Under the pieces are notes generated by a model. That model worked only from the letters and a program-made list of their open reading frames with translations. It made no database searches and had not been told where the DNA came from. This document shows positions 7,493 through 13,066 of a stretch of 13,066 nt of DNA, piece by piece. The number at the start of each line of letters is the position of its first letter. The first letter of the stretch is position 1. Made by a program: the position numbers and the translations under genes. Source of the DNA: Leptospira ellisii (lineage in GTDB: Bacteria; Spirochaetota; Leptospiria; Leptospirales; Leptospiraceae); NCBI RefSeq assembly GCF_002811955.1, contig NZ_NPEF01000047.1, forward strand, positions 8,475-21,540, read 5' to 3'.

Positions 7493-9229
7493 TTAACGGT
7501 TGAAATTGGCTCCGAACTCGGTATTCGCCGTTCCGTCCACGAAAAAGTCGGCTCCGGCCGCCGCGGGGGTTATGATTCCCGTAACGCCGGGACTTCGAAA
7601 AAAATAGATTCTTCCGTCCCCAGTGTTGTGTCCGGAGGCTCCCGTCATCAGATCGGCGAATCCGTCCCCGTTAAAATCGGAAAATGTAGGAATTCCGAAA
7701 ACGTCGCCGCCGGCTTCTCCGAGAATTATGTTGGAAGCGGTCGCGGAAATCGTTCCTCCGGAATAGGGATAAAGTTCCAATCGTCCTTGGTTGCCCGCAA
7801 ACGTGGCGCACTGTACGGCGAGGTCCAAAAATCCGTCTCCGTTCATATCCCCCAAAGCCATCGAACCGCCGAAACTCGCGCTTCCGGGTAACGTTTGATC
7901 CGCGTCCGTAGAAAGCACTCCGCTCAAACCGGCGGCGCTTCCGAAAAAGATATATGCGGCTCCGAGCCCAGGGGCTCCTACGATCAAATCGACAAATCCG
8001 TCCCGGTTGATATCTCCCGTTCCCAGGGAAATTCCGAACTGGTTTCCTCCTCCGGCTCCGGTTAGGGTCATCGACGCGCCCGCCACGCTGGTTGCCGTAA
8101 TTCCGGCGGGTCCCGTACTTTGAAAGATCCAAACTCGACCGGCGTTTCCGCCGAAAATATTATCGTTCACCACAAGATCGGCGAAGCCGTCTCCGTTAAA
8201 ATCCCCGAGTTCTACCGCGGCACCGAAATTACTACCCGGGCCGTTGATACTCGCGTTTGGGGTCGTAGAAACACCCGTTGTAGAACCGTGATAAATACGG
8301 GCGGTTCCGGTTCCGGTATATCCCACACCTGCGATGTCCATAATTCCGTCCCCGTTCACGTCTCCTACGGCCACCCCGTATCCTAAAAGGGTGTTCGCTC
8401 CCGCGTTTAATACGAGATCCGCGTCGAGATAACTGGTTCCTGCGATTCCGTTTTGTCCCCGACTGTAAAAGACGTAAAGATTTCCGCTACCGCCTCCGTA
8501 TTCCAGAGAGGCGCCCGCTATCAGATCCGCAAATCCGTCTCCGTTTACGTCCGCCAAACGAAGCGCGTATCCGAACGAAGAATTGGCGGCGCCGGTGAGC
8601 GTTAGGTTCGCGTCGGAGGCGATCGCCGGATTGGTCGAATTTCTGCTTAAACCGTAATAGAGATAAACGTTTCCGCTTATATTGATGCCGAAAAGCGTAG
8701 CGAGTACGGCCGCGTCCGGGAATCCGTCTCCGTTAACGTCCTTGTTGTTCCCTTTCCGTACGGAGAAACTGAGGATCGGAGAAGAGTTTCCCCCGAAGTC
8801 CAAGGCTCGTATTTGTACAGTATGAAGGCTGCCTTCTCTCCAAGAGAGAGGAATCGGAAAACGCCATTGCGTCAGACCGAATGCGGGTGTGAACGGACCC
8901 GAATCCAAGCTGATTTCCACTTGGGCAAGAGAATCGTCGTCCGCCGCGGTTCCCACGATAAAACCGGATTCTAAGATGGAAGTGCGGAGCGCGACGAGAT
9001 TGATTGGGGCAACGGACGGAGAGGAAGTGTCGATACACGTGCCGGTGAACGTACAAGAGAGAAGTTTTAATTCCCACCAAGCCTTGGAAAAAGGGATTTC
9101 CGCGTTGTAGATGGGTTTTACACAACCGACGACACAAAACAGAAGGATCGAAACGATAAGAACGTAGAATGGGGATTTTTTACGGATTTTGCGGGTAAAA
9201 AAGGACGTTTCGAAACGGATTGGAATCAT
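7493..9229 (-). CDS. FG-GAP repeat lipoprotein (seven-bladed beta-propeller)
   Basis: A 578-residue exported lipoprotein. The signal peptide has a basic start (RKIRKK at 14-19), a hydrophobic core (21-34) and a lipobox VVGC with Cys36 as the lipid-modified residue. About 70-158 forms a separate beta-rich segment. Seven Ca-binding loops D-x-N-x-D-G-x-x-D then occur at 164, 227, 290, 343, 406, 461 and 518, the pattern of FG-GAP/integrin alpha propellers. The fifth has NRDG in place of NGDG. Seven loops agree with one complete propeller. Such proteins usually bind partners through their loops; an adhesin or surface role is a guess. The ATG at 9229 is the only start that keeps the signal peptide. 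There is no clear Shine-Dalgarno sequence. It may be cotranscribed with the acyltransferase 51 bp downstream. Confidence 0.88.
   Translation of the reverse strand: MIPIRFETSFFTRKIRKKSPFYVLIVSILLFCVVGCVKPIYNAEIPFSKAWWELKLLSCTFTGTCIDTSSPSVAPINLVALRTSILESGFIVGTAADDDSLAQVEISLDSGPFTPAFGLTQWRFPIPLSWREGSLHTVQIRALDFGGNSSPILSFSVRKGNNKDVNGDGFPDAAVLATLFGINISGNVYLYYGLSRNSTNPAIASDANLTLTGAANSSFGYALRLADVNGDGFADLIAGASLEYGGGSGNLYVFYSRGQNGIAGTSYLDADLVLNAGANTLLGYGVAVGDVNGDGIMDIAGVGYTGTGTARIYHGSTTGVSTTPNASINGPGSNFGAAVELGDFNGDGFADLVVNDNIFGGNAGRVWIFQSTGPAGITATSVAGASMTLTGAGGGNQFGISLGTGDINRDGFVDLIVGAPGLGAAYIFFGSAAGLSGVLSTDADQTLPGSASFGGSMALGDMNGDGFLDLAVQCATFAGNQGRLELYPYSGGTISATASNIILGEAGGDVFGIPTFSDFNGDGFADLMTGASGHNTGDGRIYFFRSPGVTGIITPAAAGADFFVDGTANTEFGANFNR
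7652..8740 (-). repeat. seven FG-GAP coding repeats
   Basis: The seven calcium-loop codon blocks recur every 53-63 codons. On the + strand they appear as repeated variants of CCGTCTCCGTT. The DNA copies are diverged at third positions, so this is an old intragenic repeat array rather than a recent expansion. Confidence 0.75.
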
Positions 9230-9532
9230 ACATTAAAGGACGAAAACGGGTTCTTATTTTCGAAAGAATTCCTATCCCTGGTATGAAATAAGAAAGCGGA
9301 TCTTATAAATCAAGAACAATTCCCGCCCGGGAAACGCGCTTTCCGTTAGGTAAGATCGGTTTCTTGTCGCTTTAAAAAGGCTTCGATTTCCTATACGGAC
9401 GCGATAAAGATCGAAAATCGATCGAGAATCGAGGAAAACCGAACGGGGAAGTTCCCGTCCGATTTTAAGGCTTCGGACGGGGAAATGCAAACGCGCCCGC
9501 ATAAGACGAATATATTCGTTTTATAGAATATT
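9230..9532. other. 303-bp intergenic region between the MFS and FG-GAP genes
   Basis: No convincing gene. Next to the exporter stop lie two AT-rich perfect palindromes, TAGAATATTCTA (9524-9535) and ACGAATATATTCGT (9506-9519). Then comes a three-segment hairpin system at 9440-9481 (separate entry). Nearer the lipoprotein gene are TTCCCG-CC-CGGGAA (9320-9333) and GGAAA/TTTCC (9330-9334, 9340-9344). A possible - strand promoter for the lipoprotein is TTGATT, 17 bp, TATTTC downstream of these, but it is weak. A reading frame of 76 codons here (9272-9502) has no protein-like features. Confidence 0.5.
9440..9481 (-). terminator. alternative hairpins after the MFS gene, terminator/antiterminator-like
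   Basis: Reading the - strand, segment 1 (CCCGTCCGA, 9473-9481) pairs perfectly over 9 bp with segment 2 (TCGGACGGG, 9454-9462). Segment 2 can instead pair with segment 3 (CCCGTTCG, 9440-9447) over 8 bp with one G-U pair, and that hairpin is followed by GTTTTCC. The two foldings exclude each other. The 2:3 hairpin is a plausible, if weak, intrinsic terminator for the exporter gene ending 51 bases upstream. Confidence 0.45.
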
Positions 9533-10804
9533 CTAACTTTCTAAAGAAACTTCCGATTCAAGAGGTCGGGCCTCCTTTTTCGGTGAATGGGGCTGTGATT
9601 TGGAAAACACGAGCCGATCCACGCGATACATCAGAAAAACCGTCGCTAAAATCGAAGTCGCGACCACGTATCCCAGCGTATCGTATCCCTTCAGATAACC
9701 GCTCGGAGTTTGAACCACGATCCAGCCCGCGGAATACGCGGCGATTCCCCCGGAGAGTTGTTGCAGCGAGGAGCTGATGGCCATATACGCACCCCGATCC
9801 GGAATGTCGGGGACCGCGGAGGTCAACGCGTTAGCCGAAATAACCCGTCCCGTGATCGGTATAAAAAGAGACGAATTGATCAGCACTACGAGCCAAAGGG
9901 GAGTGGTGCCCATTCTCGTATAAAGAAGAATGATCGCGACGGCCGCGATCGAAGCTCCCGCGAAAACGACGTATTTACCGAAAGAATCCGCGGCGCGTCC
10001 CAAAAGGGGACCGGCTCCTATGCTGACGATTCCGGTGATCATGTAGATCAAAGGAAGGTTGCCTATGGGGATCTTAAGATTGTGCACGGTGAATGCGCTT
10101 CCGAAAGGCATCAGCATAAATCCTCCCGTGGCCAAAAACATGGTCGCGATAAAACCGGGAAAATAACTCCTTTTTCCCGCGGTCTGTAAAAGATGTAGAA
10201 GCGCGTTCCTTTGGTTCTTAATCTTAAGGTGTGCGTCGATCGGACGTAGGGAGGCAAGGATGAGAATTCCCACCGCGCCGCTTACGAAAGTAATCAGCCA
10301 AAACGTGGATTGCCAACCCCAGTGATTGGAGATGAATACTCCCAACGGAAGACCGAAGACCTGACTTGCGGCGAAGGCTGTCATGACGAAACCCATCACC
10401 CTGCCTCTGGTTTCGAGCGGAAAAAGATCCGCTATGATCGCGAAACTCACCGACGCGATCACACCTCCGAAAAGTCCGGTTACGATTCTCGCGAAAAGAA
10501 GGAAATCGTAGGAGGTTGCCATGCCGCATAACGCCGTTCCGAGTACGAACCCCGCGTAGAAAAATAAAAGGAATTTCTTGCGGTCGAACTTATCGGCGAA
10601 ACCGGCGGAAAGAATTCCCGCGATTCCGGCGCTGAACGCGTATGCGGAAACGACCAAGCCGAATTGATCCGTGGAAATCTTCAGGTTTTCCATCACCTGA
10701 ACCCCGAGAGGGGAAAGGATCATAAAGTCCAGAACGACCGTAAATTGAACGAACGCCAGTAAGGCGATCACGAATATTTGATATTTAGTAAATGAGGATT
10801 TCAT
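9533..10804 (-). CDS. MFS efflux transporter (DHA1/AraJ-like), likely SoxR target
   Basis: A 423-residue major facilitator protein with about 12 hydrophobic segments. Motif A, GFADKFDRKKF, is at 68-78. Arg106 in RIVTGLFGG is motif B. ASQVFGLPLGVF at 147-158 is the motif C region typical of antiporters, so export of a small molecule in exchange for protons is likely. The C-terminal tail after about 400 is hydrophilic. The ATG at 10804 is chosen because AAGGAAA stands seven bases upstream. An in-frame ATG at 10849 would add 15 residues but has no ribosome-binding site. The gene is divergent from soxR, and a SoxR-type promoter faces it from 11174-11204, leaving a leader of about 360 bases. Substrate unknown; redox-active compounds are the natural inference from the regulator. 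Confidence 0.88.
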   Translation of the reverse strand: MKSSFTKYQIFVIALLAFVQFTVVLDFMILSPLGVQVMENLKISTDQFGLVVSAYAFSAGIAGILSAGFADKFDRKKFLLFFYAGFVLGTALCGMATSYDFLLFARIVTGLFGGVIASVSFAIIADLFPLETRGRVMGFVMTAFAASQVFGLPLGVFISNHWGWQSTFWLITFVSGAVGILILASLRPIDAHLKIKNQRNALLHLLQTAGKRSYFPGFIATMFLATGGFMLMPFGSAFTVHNLKIPIGNLPLIYMITGIVSIGAGPLLGRAADSFGKYVVFAGASIAAVAIILLYTRMGTTPLWLVVLINSSLFIPITGRVISANALTSAVPDIPDRGAYMAISSSLQQLSGGIAAYSAGWIVVQTPSGYLKGYDTLGYVVATSILATVFLMYRVDRLVFSKSQPHSPKKEARPLESEVSLES

Positions 10805-11042
10805 AATGTTTCCTTGAAAAATCGGGATAAAAAAGGGGCGGCGATTCATTAGACGATCATGGGATTAGGAACGCGCGGCCTGGGGATTCCAGCAATCATT
10901 TTTCCGGAAAGGAAACGATCGCCTACGTCTTCGATCCTATATCCCTTCCAAAAGACGGGGAGATTTCTTAAAAAGGAGCCGCTCGTAGGATTCGTTTGGA
11001 ACGTTTTCGGTCTTCGTATTCTTTCGGAGCGTCGAATATGAG

Positions 11043-11073
11043 AAAGGGCGGTCTCCGTGAAAAATCGCCCTTT
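11043..11073. other. 8-bp hairpin in the exporter leader
   Basis: AAAGGGCG (11043-11050) pairs with CGCCCTTT (11066-11073) across a 15-base loop. Followed by TTCTTT-type sequence on the + strand, it resembles a weak + strand terminator, but no + strand gene is evident before it. On the - strand it would be a hairpin inside the exporter's long leader. Confidence 0.35.
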
Positions 11074-11150
11074 TCTTTCCGGTTTCCGCAAAGGGAAGGT
11101 CGGAGTCCGAAGTATGTTCGATTCGATTTTCGAAGTCATGGAATATCCGC

Positions 11151-11164
11151 GCCGATCGATCGGC
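11151..11164. repeat. 14-bp perfect palindrome near the predicted exporter transcription start
   Basis: GCCGATCGATCGGC is fully self-complementary. It begins about three bases downstream of the transcription start predicted from the SoxR-type promoter, so it could be an added operator or a 5' RNA hairpin. Function not shown. Confidence 0.35.
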
Positions 11165-11173
11165 TTGTTTAAA

Positions 11174-11204
11174 ATTCTACAAGTTAAAGTGCACTTTAAG
11201 TAAA
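11174..11204 (-). promoter_or_regulatory. SoxR-type promoter/operator facing the MFS exporter
   Basis: On the - strand TTTACT (complement of 11199-11204) and TAGAAT (complement of 11174-11179, five of six) are separated by 19 bp, the overlong spacer typical of MerR-family activated promoters. The spacer region carries a 16-bp perfect palindrome TTAAAGTGCACTTTAA (11184-11199). Its centre sits in the same register as the E. coli soxS SoxR box CCTCAAGTTAACTTGAGG (recalled from the literature), with the AAGT..ACTT core conserved and 11 of 18 bases matching. A full SoxR gene lies next to it. Confidence 0.7.
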
Positions 11205-11282
11205 GGTTCTCCGAGAAAATTTTTACGATTTTTCGAAAAAAGTTCCGCTTATGGAGGGTTTTTATTTTTAAGACCGGAAGGA

Positions 11283-11319
11283 ATTCTACTTCTTTAAGCT
11301 AAATTTAACTTTAAGATAA
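11283..11319 (-). promoter_or_regulatory. second, diverged SoxR-box-like element
   Basis: CTTAAAGTTAAATTTAGC on the - strand (11298-11315) matches the recalled E. coli SoxR box at 13 of 18 positions. The surrounding bases repeat those of the first element: ATTCTAC, ACTTTAAG, then AAGG and CCGNGAAA in the same order on the + strand. Here the TAGAAT is about six bases too far away for the 19-bp geometry, so as a promoter for the exporter it looks inactive. It may instead serve soxR autoregulation 97 bp upstream of its start. Confidence 0.45.
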
Positions 11320-11340
11320 GGATTCCGCGAAATAAAAAAC

Positions 11341-11380
11341 GATCCGAAACGAGTAGGGCCGTCTCGAGGTAGGGCGGATC
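11341..11380 (+). other. possible structured leader of soxR
   Basis: GATCCG (11341-11346) pairs with CGGATC (11375-11380), and inside it CGAG (11350-11353) with CTCG (11363-11366). A short direct repeat TAGGGC occurs on both sides of the inner stem. This could fold in the 5' leader 30 bases before the soxR start. Weak evidence. Confidence 0.25.
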
Positions 11381-11411
11381 CGGACGAGGATTCGAAAAAA
11401 GGGGAACTGGA

Positions 11412-11864
11412 ATGGATAAAGAAGAATTGTTGAGCATCAGTCAAGTCGCGAAACGGAGCGGGGTCGCTTCTTCCGCGCTGCGTTTTTACGAGGAAAGGGG
11501 ATTGATCGTATCTCAGAGATCCGCTTCGGGGCATAGGCAATATCCCAGACACGTTTTAAGAAGAATCGCGTTCATCGTGTTCGCGCAGAAGGTGGGGCTT
11601 TCTTTGGAGGAGATCGGAAACGAGGTCTCAAAACTTCCGGAAGACTACACTCCGACGGGACAGGATTGGTCGAAGTTGTCGAGAACCTGGACTTCCCGGA
11701 TAGAGGATCGGATACGGGAGCTGGAACTTTTAAAAAGCGGGTTATCGGTTTGTATCGGATGCGGATGTCTTTCCTTGGCGAAGTGCAAGTTGACCAATGC
11801 GGGCGACCGTCTGGGGCGGTACGGATCGGGTCCGTTGCGCTGGATTTGGAAGGGAAAAAACTAG
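11412..11864 (+). CDS. soxR: SoxR, redox-sensitive MerR-family transcriptional activator
   Basis: A 150-residue regulator. The winged helix-turn-helix is at about 7-75 (LSISQVAKRSGVASSALRFYEERGL, key residues Ser-Ala-Leu-Arg-Phe-Tyr-Glu), followed by a dimerisation helix at about 85-112. The [2Fe-2S] ligands are Cys114, Cys117, Cys119 and Cys125, exactly the C-X2-C-X-C-X5-C spacing that separates SoxR from other MerR proteins. In known SoxR the cluster is oxidised by redox-cycling compounds, superoxide or NO, twisting a promoter with a 19-bp spacer into an active form. AGGGGA before the ATG supports the start. Length equals that of E. coli SoxR to within a few residues. No soxS is present in the window, as in most non-enteric bacteria, where SoxR controls efflux pumps and oxidoreductases directly. 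The adjacent divergent exporter is the likely target. Confidence 0.95.
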   Translation: MDKEELLSISQVAKRSGVASSALRFYEERGLIVSQRSASGHRQYPRHVLRRIAFIVFAQKVGLSLEEIGNEVSKLPEDYTPTGQDWSKLSRTWTSRIEDRIRELELLKSGLSVCIGCGCLSLAKCKLTNAGDRLGRYGSGPLRWIWKGKN

Positions 11865-11886
11865 ATTTATGTCCTCAAAAAGGTAA

Positions 11887-11906
11887 GGGGATTTTCGAAA
11901 ATCTCC
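11887..11906 (+). terminator. hairpin between soxR and the flagellar gene
   Basis: GGGGATTTT and AAAATCTCC form a 9-bp stem (one G-U pair) around a very small loop, 23 bases after the soxR stop. No T-run follows, so it may attenuate or protect RNA rather than terminate fully. Whether the flagellar gene is read through from soxR is open. Confidence 0.35.
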
Positions 11907-11938
11907 GATCCTAAAGATAGAAATCGGGGGAATATAAG

Positions 11939-12802
11939 ATGTTGAGAGGAATGTATACGGGCGCGAACGGGATGATCATTCAGCAGACGAGGATGGACGT
12001 CATTTCGAACAATCTCGCCAACGTCGATAAGACCGCTTTTAAAAGAGACACCACCGTCTTTAAGACATTCCCCGAACTGCTGCTGCACCGTTTTGACGAA
12101 GACGGAGTCGGTAAGGTGCCCATGGGTTCCTTCGACACGGCTCCCGTAGTCGGCAAACTCGGATTAGGCGGAGAAGTGAACGAAGTCTATACCCGCTTCG
12201 AACAGGGAGCCGTTAAAAAAACGGAGAATCCTTTCGACCTGATGTTGCAGGATAAACCGGGAAACGAACATCCCGCTTTTTTCAGCGTCATGACCAATCG
12301 AGGTGAGCGGCTTTCGAGAAGCGGAGCGTTCGTGATGGATACGAACGGCTATCTTGTTACCCCGCAGGGATTTCCTTTGATGGGGGAGAACGGTCCGATC
12401 CGGGTCGCACGCGGCAATTTTTTGATCAAAGAAAACGGAGAGGTTTGGATCAACGGAGAGATCGGCAACGATCCGGTGAACGGAACTTCCATCGATAAAA
12501 ATCGTTTCGAAACCCCGGTTCTATTGGATAGAATCAAAATCCGCACCGTCGAAAATCCGCGTCATCTCGATAAGGAAGGGGATTCGTTTTATACGGACAC
12601 TCCCGAATCCGGCGAACCGGTTCCTTTTGATCTCAAGGACGAACCCTCCATTTTACAGGGTTATCTCGAAGCGTCTAACGTGAGCGTCGTCACCGAAATG
12701 GTGGAGATGATCGAGGTAAACCGTTCCTACGAGGCCAATCAAAAGACGGTTCAGACCCAAGATCAAATGCTCGGCAAATTATTAAACGACGTCTTACGAT
12801 AA
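11939..12802 (+). CDS. flgF: flagellar basal-body rod protein, FlgF/FlgG family (FlgF-like)
   Basis: A 287-residue axial rod protein. The N-terminal rod domain has [26 protein letters not shown] sequence at 16-37 with the family hallmark [13 protein letters not shown]. The centre (about 85-200) is the hook-basal-body beta domain ([24 protein letters not shown]). The C-terminus (from about 243) is the coiled segment [27 protein letters not shown]. Terminal helices of this type pack together in the rod that crosses the periplasm, where the spirochaete flagella lie. It is somewhat longer than E. coli FlgF (251) and FlgG (260). GGGGGA seven bases before the ATG supports the start. FlgF rather than FlgG is chosen from the N-terminal [12 protein letters not shown] pattern and is less certain than the family. 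In many spirochaetes flgF (flhO) is followed by flgG (flhP); here the downstream gene is convergent and unrelated. Confidence 0.88.
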   Translation: MLRGMYTGANGMIIQQTRMDVISNNLANVDKTAFKRDTTVFKTFPELLLHRFDEDGVGKVPMGSFDTAPVVGKLGLGGEVNEVYTRFEQGAVKKTENPFDLMLQDKPGNEHPAFFSVMTNRGERLSRSGAFVMDTNGYLVTPQGFPLMGENGPIRVARGNFLIKENGEVWINGEIGNDPVNGTSIDKNRFETPVLLDRIKIRTVENPRHLDKEGDSFYTDTPESGEPVPFDLKDEPSILQGYLEASNVSVVTEMVEMIEVNRSYEANQKTVQTQDQMLGKLLNDVLR

Positions 12803-12823
12803 GTATTTCTTCCTGATTTTCCG

Positions 12824-12868
12824 CATACCGGTATGAAAGTTTGCTTTTTGCTGTTAAAGCAAACTTTC
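12824..12868. terminator. bidirectional hairpin between convergent genes
   Basis: A perfect palindrome CATACCGGTATG (12824-12835) runs into a perfect 13-bp stem, GAAAGTTTGCTTT (12835-12847) / AAAGCAAACTTTC (12856-12868), with an 8-base loop. It lies 32-66 bases after the flgF-like stop and before the convergent SRPBCC gene's end. There is no long T-run on either side, so it may work together with Rho or by stem strength. Confidence 0.55.
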
Positions 12869-12919
12869 GTTGATCCGTTCCTTTTAAATTTTCGCTTTAA
12901 AGACGGAAAAATCGATCGG

Positions 12920-13066
12920 CTATCTGGCTTCGCACAAATCTTTCAGAACCTTTAGCGCCTTCGGCCACATATCCTCGAACATTTCTTTGTATTCTTCCGC
13001 GATTTGCATTTCGACGATCAATTCCGTTTTTCCGGGACCTTTTTCTTTGAACGTGTAGTTCTCGAA
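12920..13066 (-). CDS. SRPBCC/AHSA1-type protein, 3' end only
   Basis: The last 48 codons and the TAG stop of a - strand gene whose start lies beyond the window edge. The visible end reads FENYTFKEKGPGKTELIVEM and then a long amphipathic helix EEYKEMFEDMWPKALKVLKD, closing with LCEAR. A final beta strand (KTELIVEM) followed by the C-terminal helix with W-P-K-A-L is the classic end of START/SRPBCC-fold proteins such as the AHSA1-like group. These have a hydrophobic ligand-binding cavity and mostly unknown substrates. It is convergent with the flgF-like gene and separated from it by the hairpin at 12824-12868. The call rests on a partial sequence. Confidence 0.7.
   Translation of the reverse strand, partial: FENYTFKEKGPGKTELIVEMQIAEEYKEMFEDMWPKALKVLKDLCEAR

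Larger units (their letters stand above)
10805..11411. other. 607-bp divergent region between the MFS gene and soxR
   Basis: It holds two related SoxR-type elements (11174-11204 and 11283-11319), a 14-bp perfect palindrome (11151-11164), a hairpin (11043-11073) and a structured soxR leader. Between 10849 and 11139 the - strand has an open frame of 96 codons ending TAATG on the alternative exporter start. It lacks a ribosome-binding site and recognisable domains, so it is not called a gene. Its last 31 codons (GYRIEDVGDRFLSGK and onward) look more protein-like than the rest and could be a decayed gene end. Confidence 0.45.

Noticed and set aside
7223..7891. Long + strand open frame (222 codons) opposite the acyltransferase and FG-GAP genes
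   Set aside because: It is antisense to two well-supported genes, its translation is low-complexity and Ser/Gly/Arg-rich without domains, and it has no ribosome-binding site.
9232..9237. TTTAAT as a -10 box for the FG-GAP lipoprotein gene
   Set aside because: It ends only two bases before the ATG, which would put the transcription start inside the gene, and no -35 matches.
9272..9502. A 76-codon - strand frame in the gap between the exporter and the lipoprotein gene
   Set aside because: It runs through the hairpin segments, has no ribosome-binding site and no recognisable features.
10805..10849. Fifteen-residue N-terminal extension of the second MFS protein
   Set aside because: The ATG at 10849 lacks a ribosome-binding site, whereas AAGGAAA stands at good distance from the ATG at 10804.
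11912..11938. Possible flagellar sigma-28 promoter (TAAA, 15 bp, then an AT-rich octamer) before the flgF-like gene
   Set aside because: The downstream half does not resemble GCCGATAA, and it overlaps the ribosome-binding site and runs up to the start codon.

Overview
The window reads as chromosomal DNA of a spirochaete, most likely a Leptospira of one of the more GC-rich lineages. The reasons are a periplasmic-flagellum rod gene (FlgF/FlhO type), a lipoprotein built of FG-GAP repeats, MFS/TetR/DoxX accessory genes of the kind common in leptospires, and a uniform base composition and codon style rich in TTCGGA/CGAAA-type words. This assignment is an inference. No rRNA, tRNA, CRISPR array, transposase or phage gene was seen.

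Left part (1-1510, + strand): an AraC-type regulator with an N-terminal cupin, then a DoxX-family membrane protein with its own strong promoter and a clear intrinsic terminator.

Middle part (1594-9229, all - strand): several units read right to left. The 5' unit is a seven-bladed FG-GAP lipoprotein followed by a lysophospholipid acyltransferase and a patatin-like phospholipase whose start and stop overlap (ATGA), closed by a long-stem terminator. Next comes a TetR-led operon: tetR, a NAPE-PLD/RomA-type metallo-beta-lactamase-fold hydrolase and an NAD(P)-binding epimerase-like protein, joined by two ATGA overlaps. The tetR promoter sits in nested palindromes that reach its start codon. Last is a Bcr/CflA-type MFS exporter with its own promoter carrying a 20-bp-spaced direct repeat.

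Right part (9533-13066): a second MFS exporter (- strand) and a divergent soxR (+ strand) are separated by about 600 bp. This gap contains a MerR-type promoter aimed at the exporter: 19-bp spacer and a 16-bp perfect palindrome centred exactly as in the classic SoxR box. It also holds a diverged second copy of the element. The SoxR protein keeps the complete C-X2-C-X-C-X5-C iron-sulfur ligand set, so the pair reads as a redox-sensing efflux module. After soxR comes a flagellar rod gene (flgF-like) with no partner flagellar gene in the window, then convergently the 3' end of an SRPBCC/AHSA1-type gene cut by the window edge.

The most notable signals are the SoxR-exporter control region, the lipid deacylation/reacylation pair, and the TetR-MBL-epimerase cassette with its unusual promoter. 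I did not find a clearly unprecedented multi-gene system.
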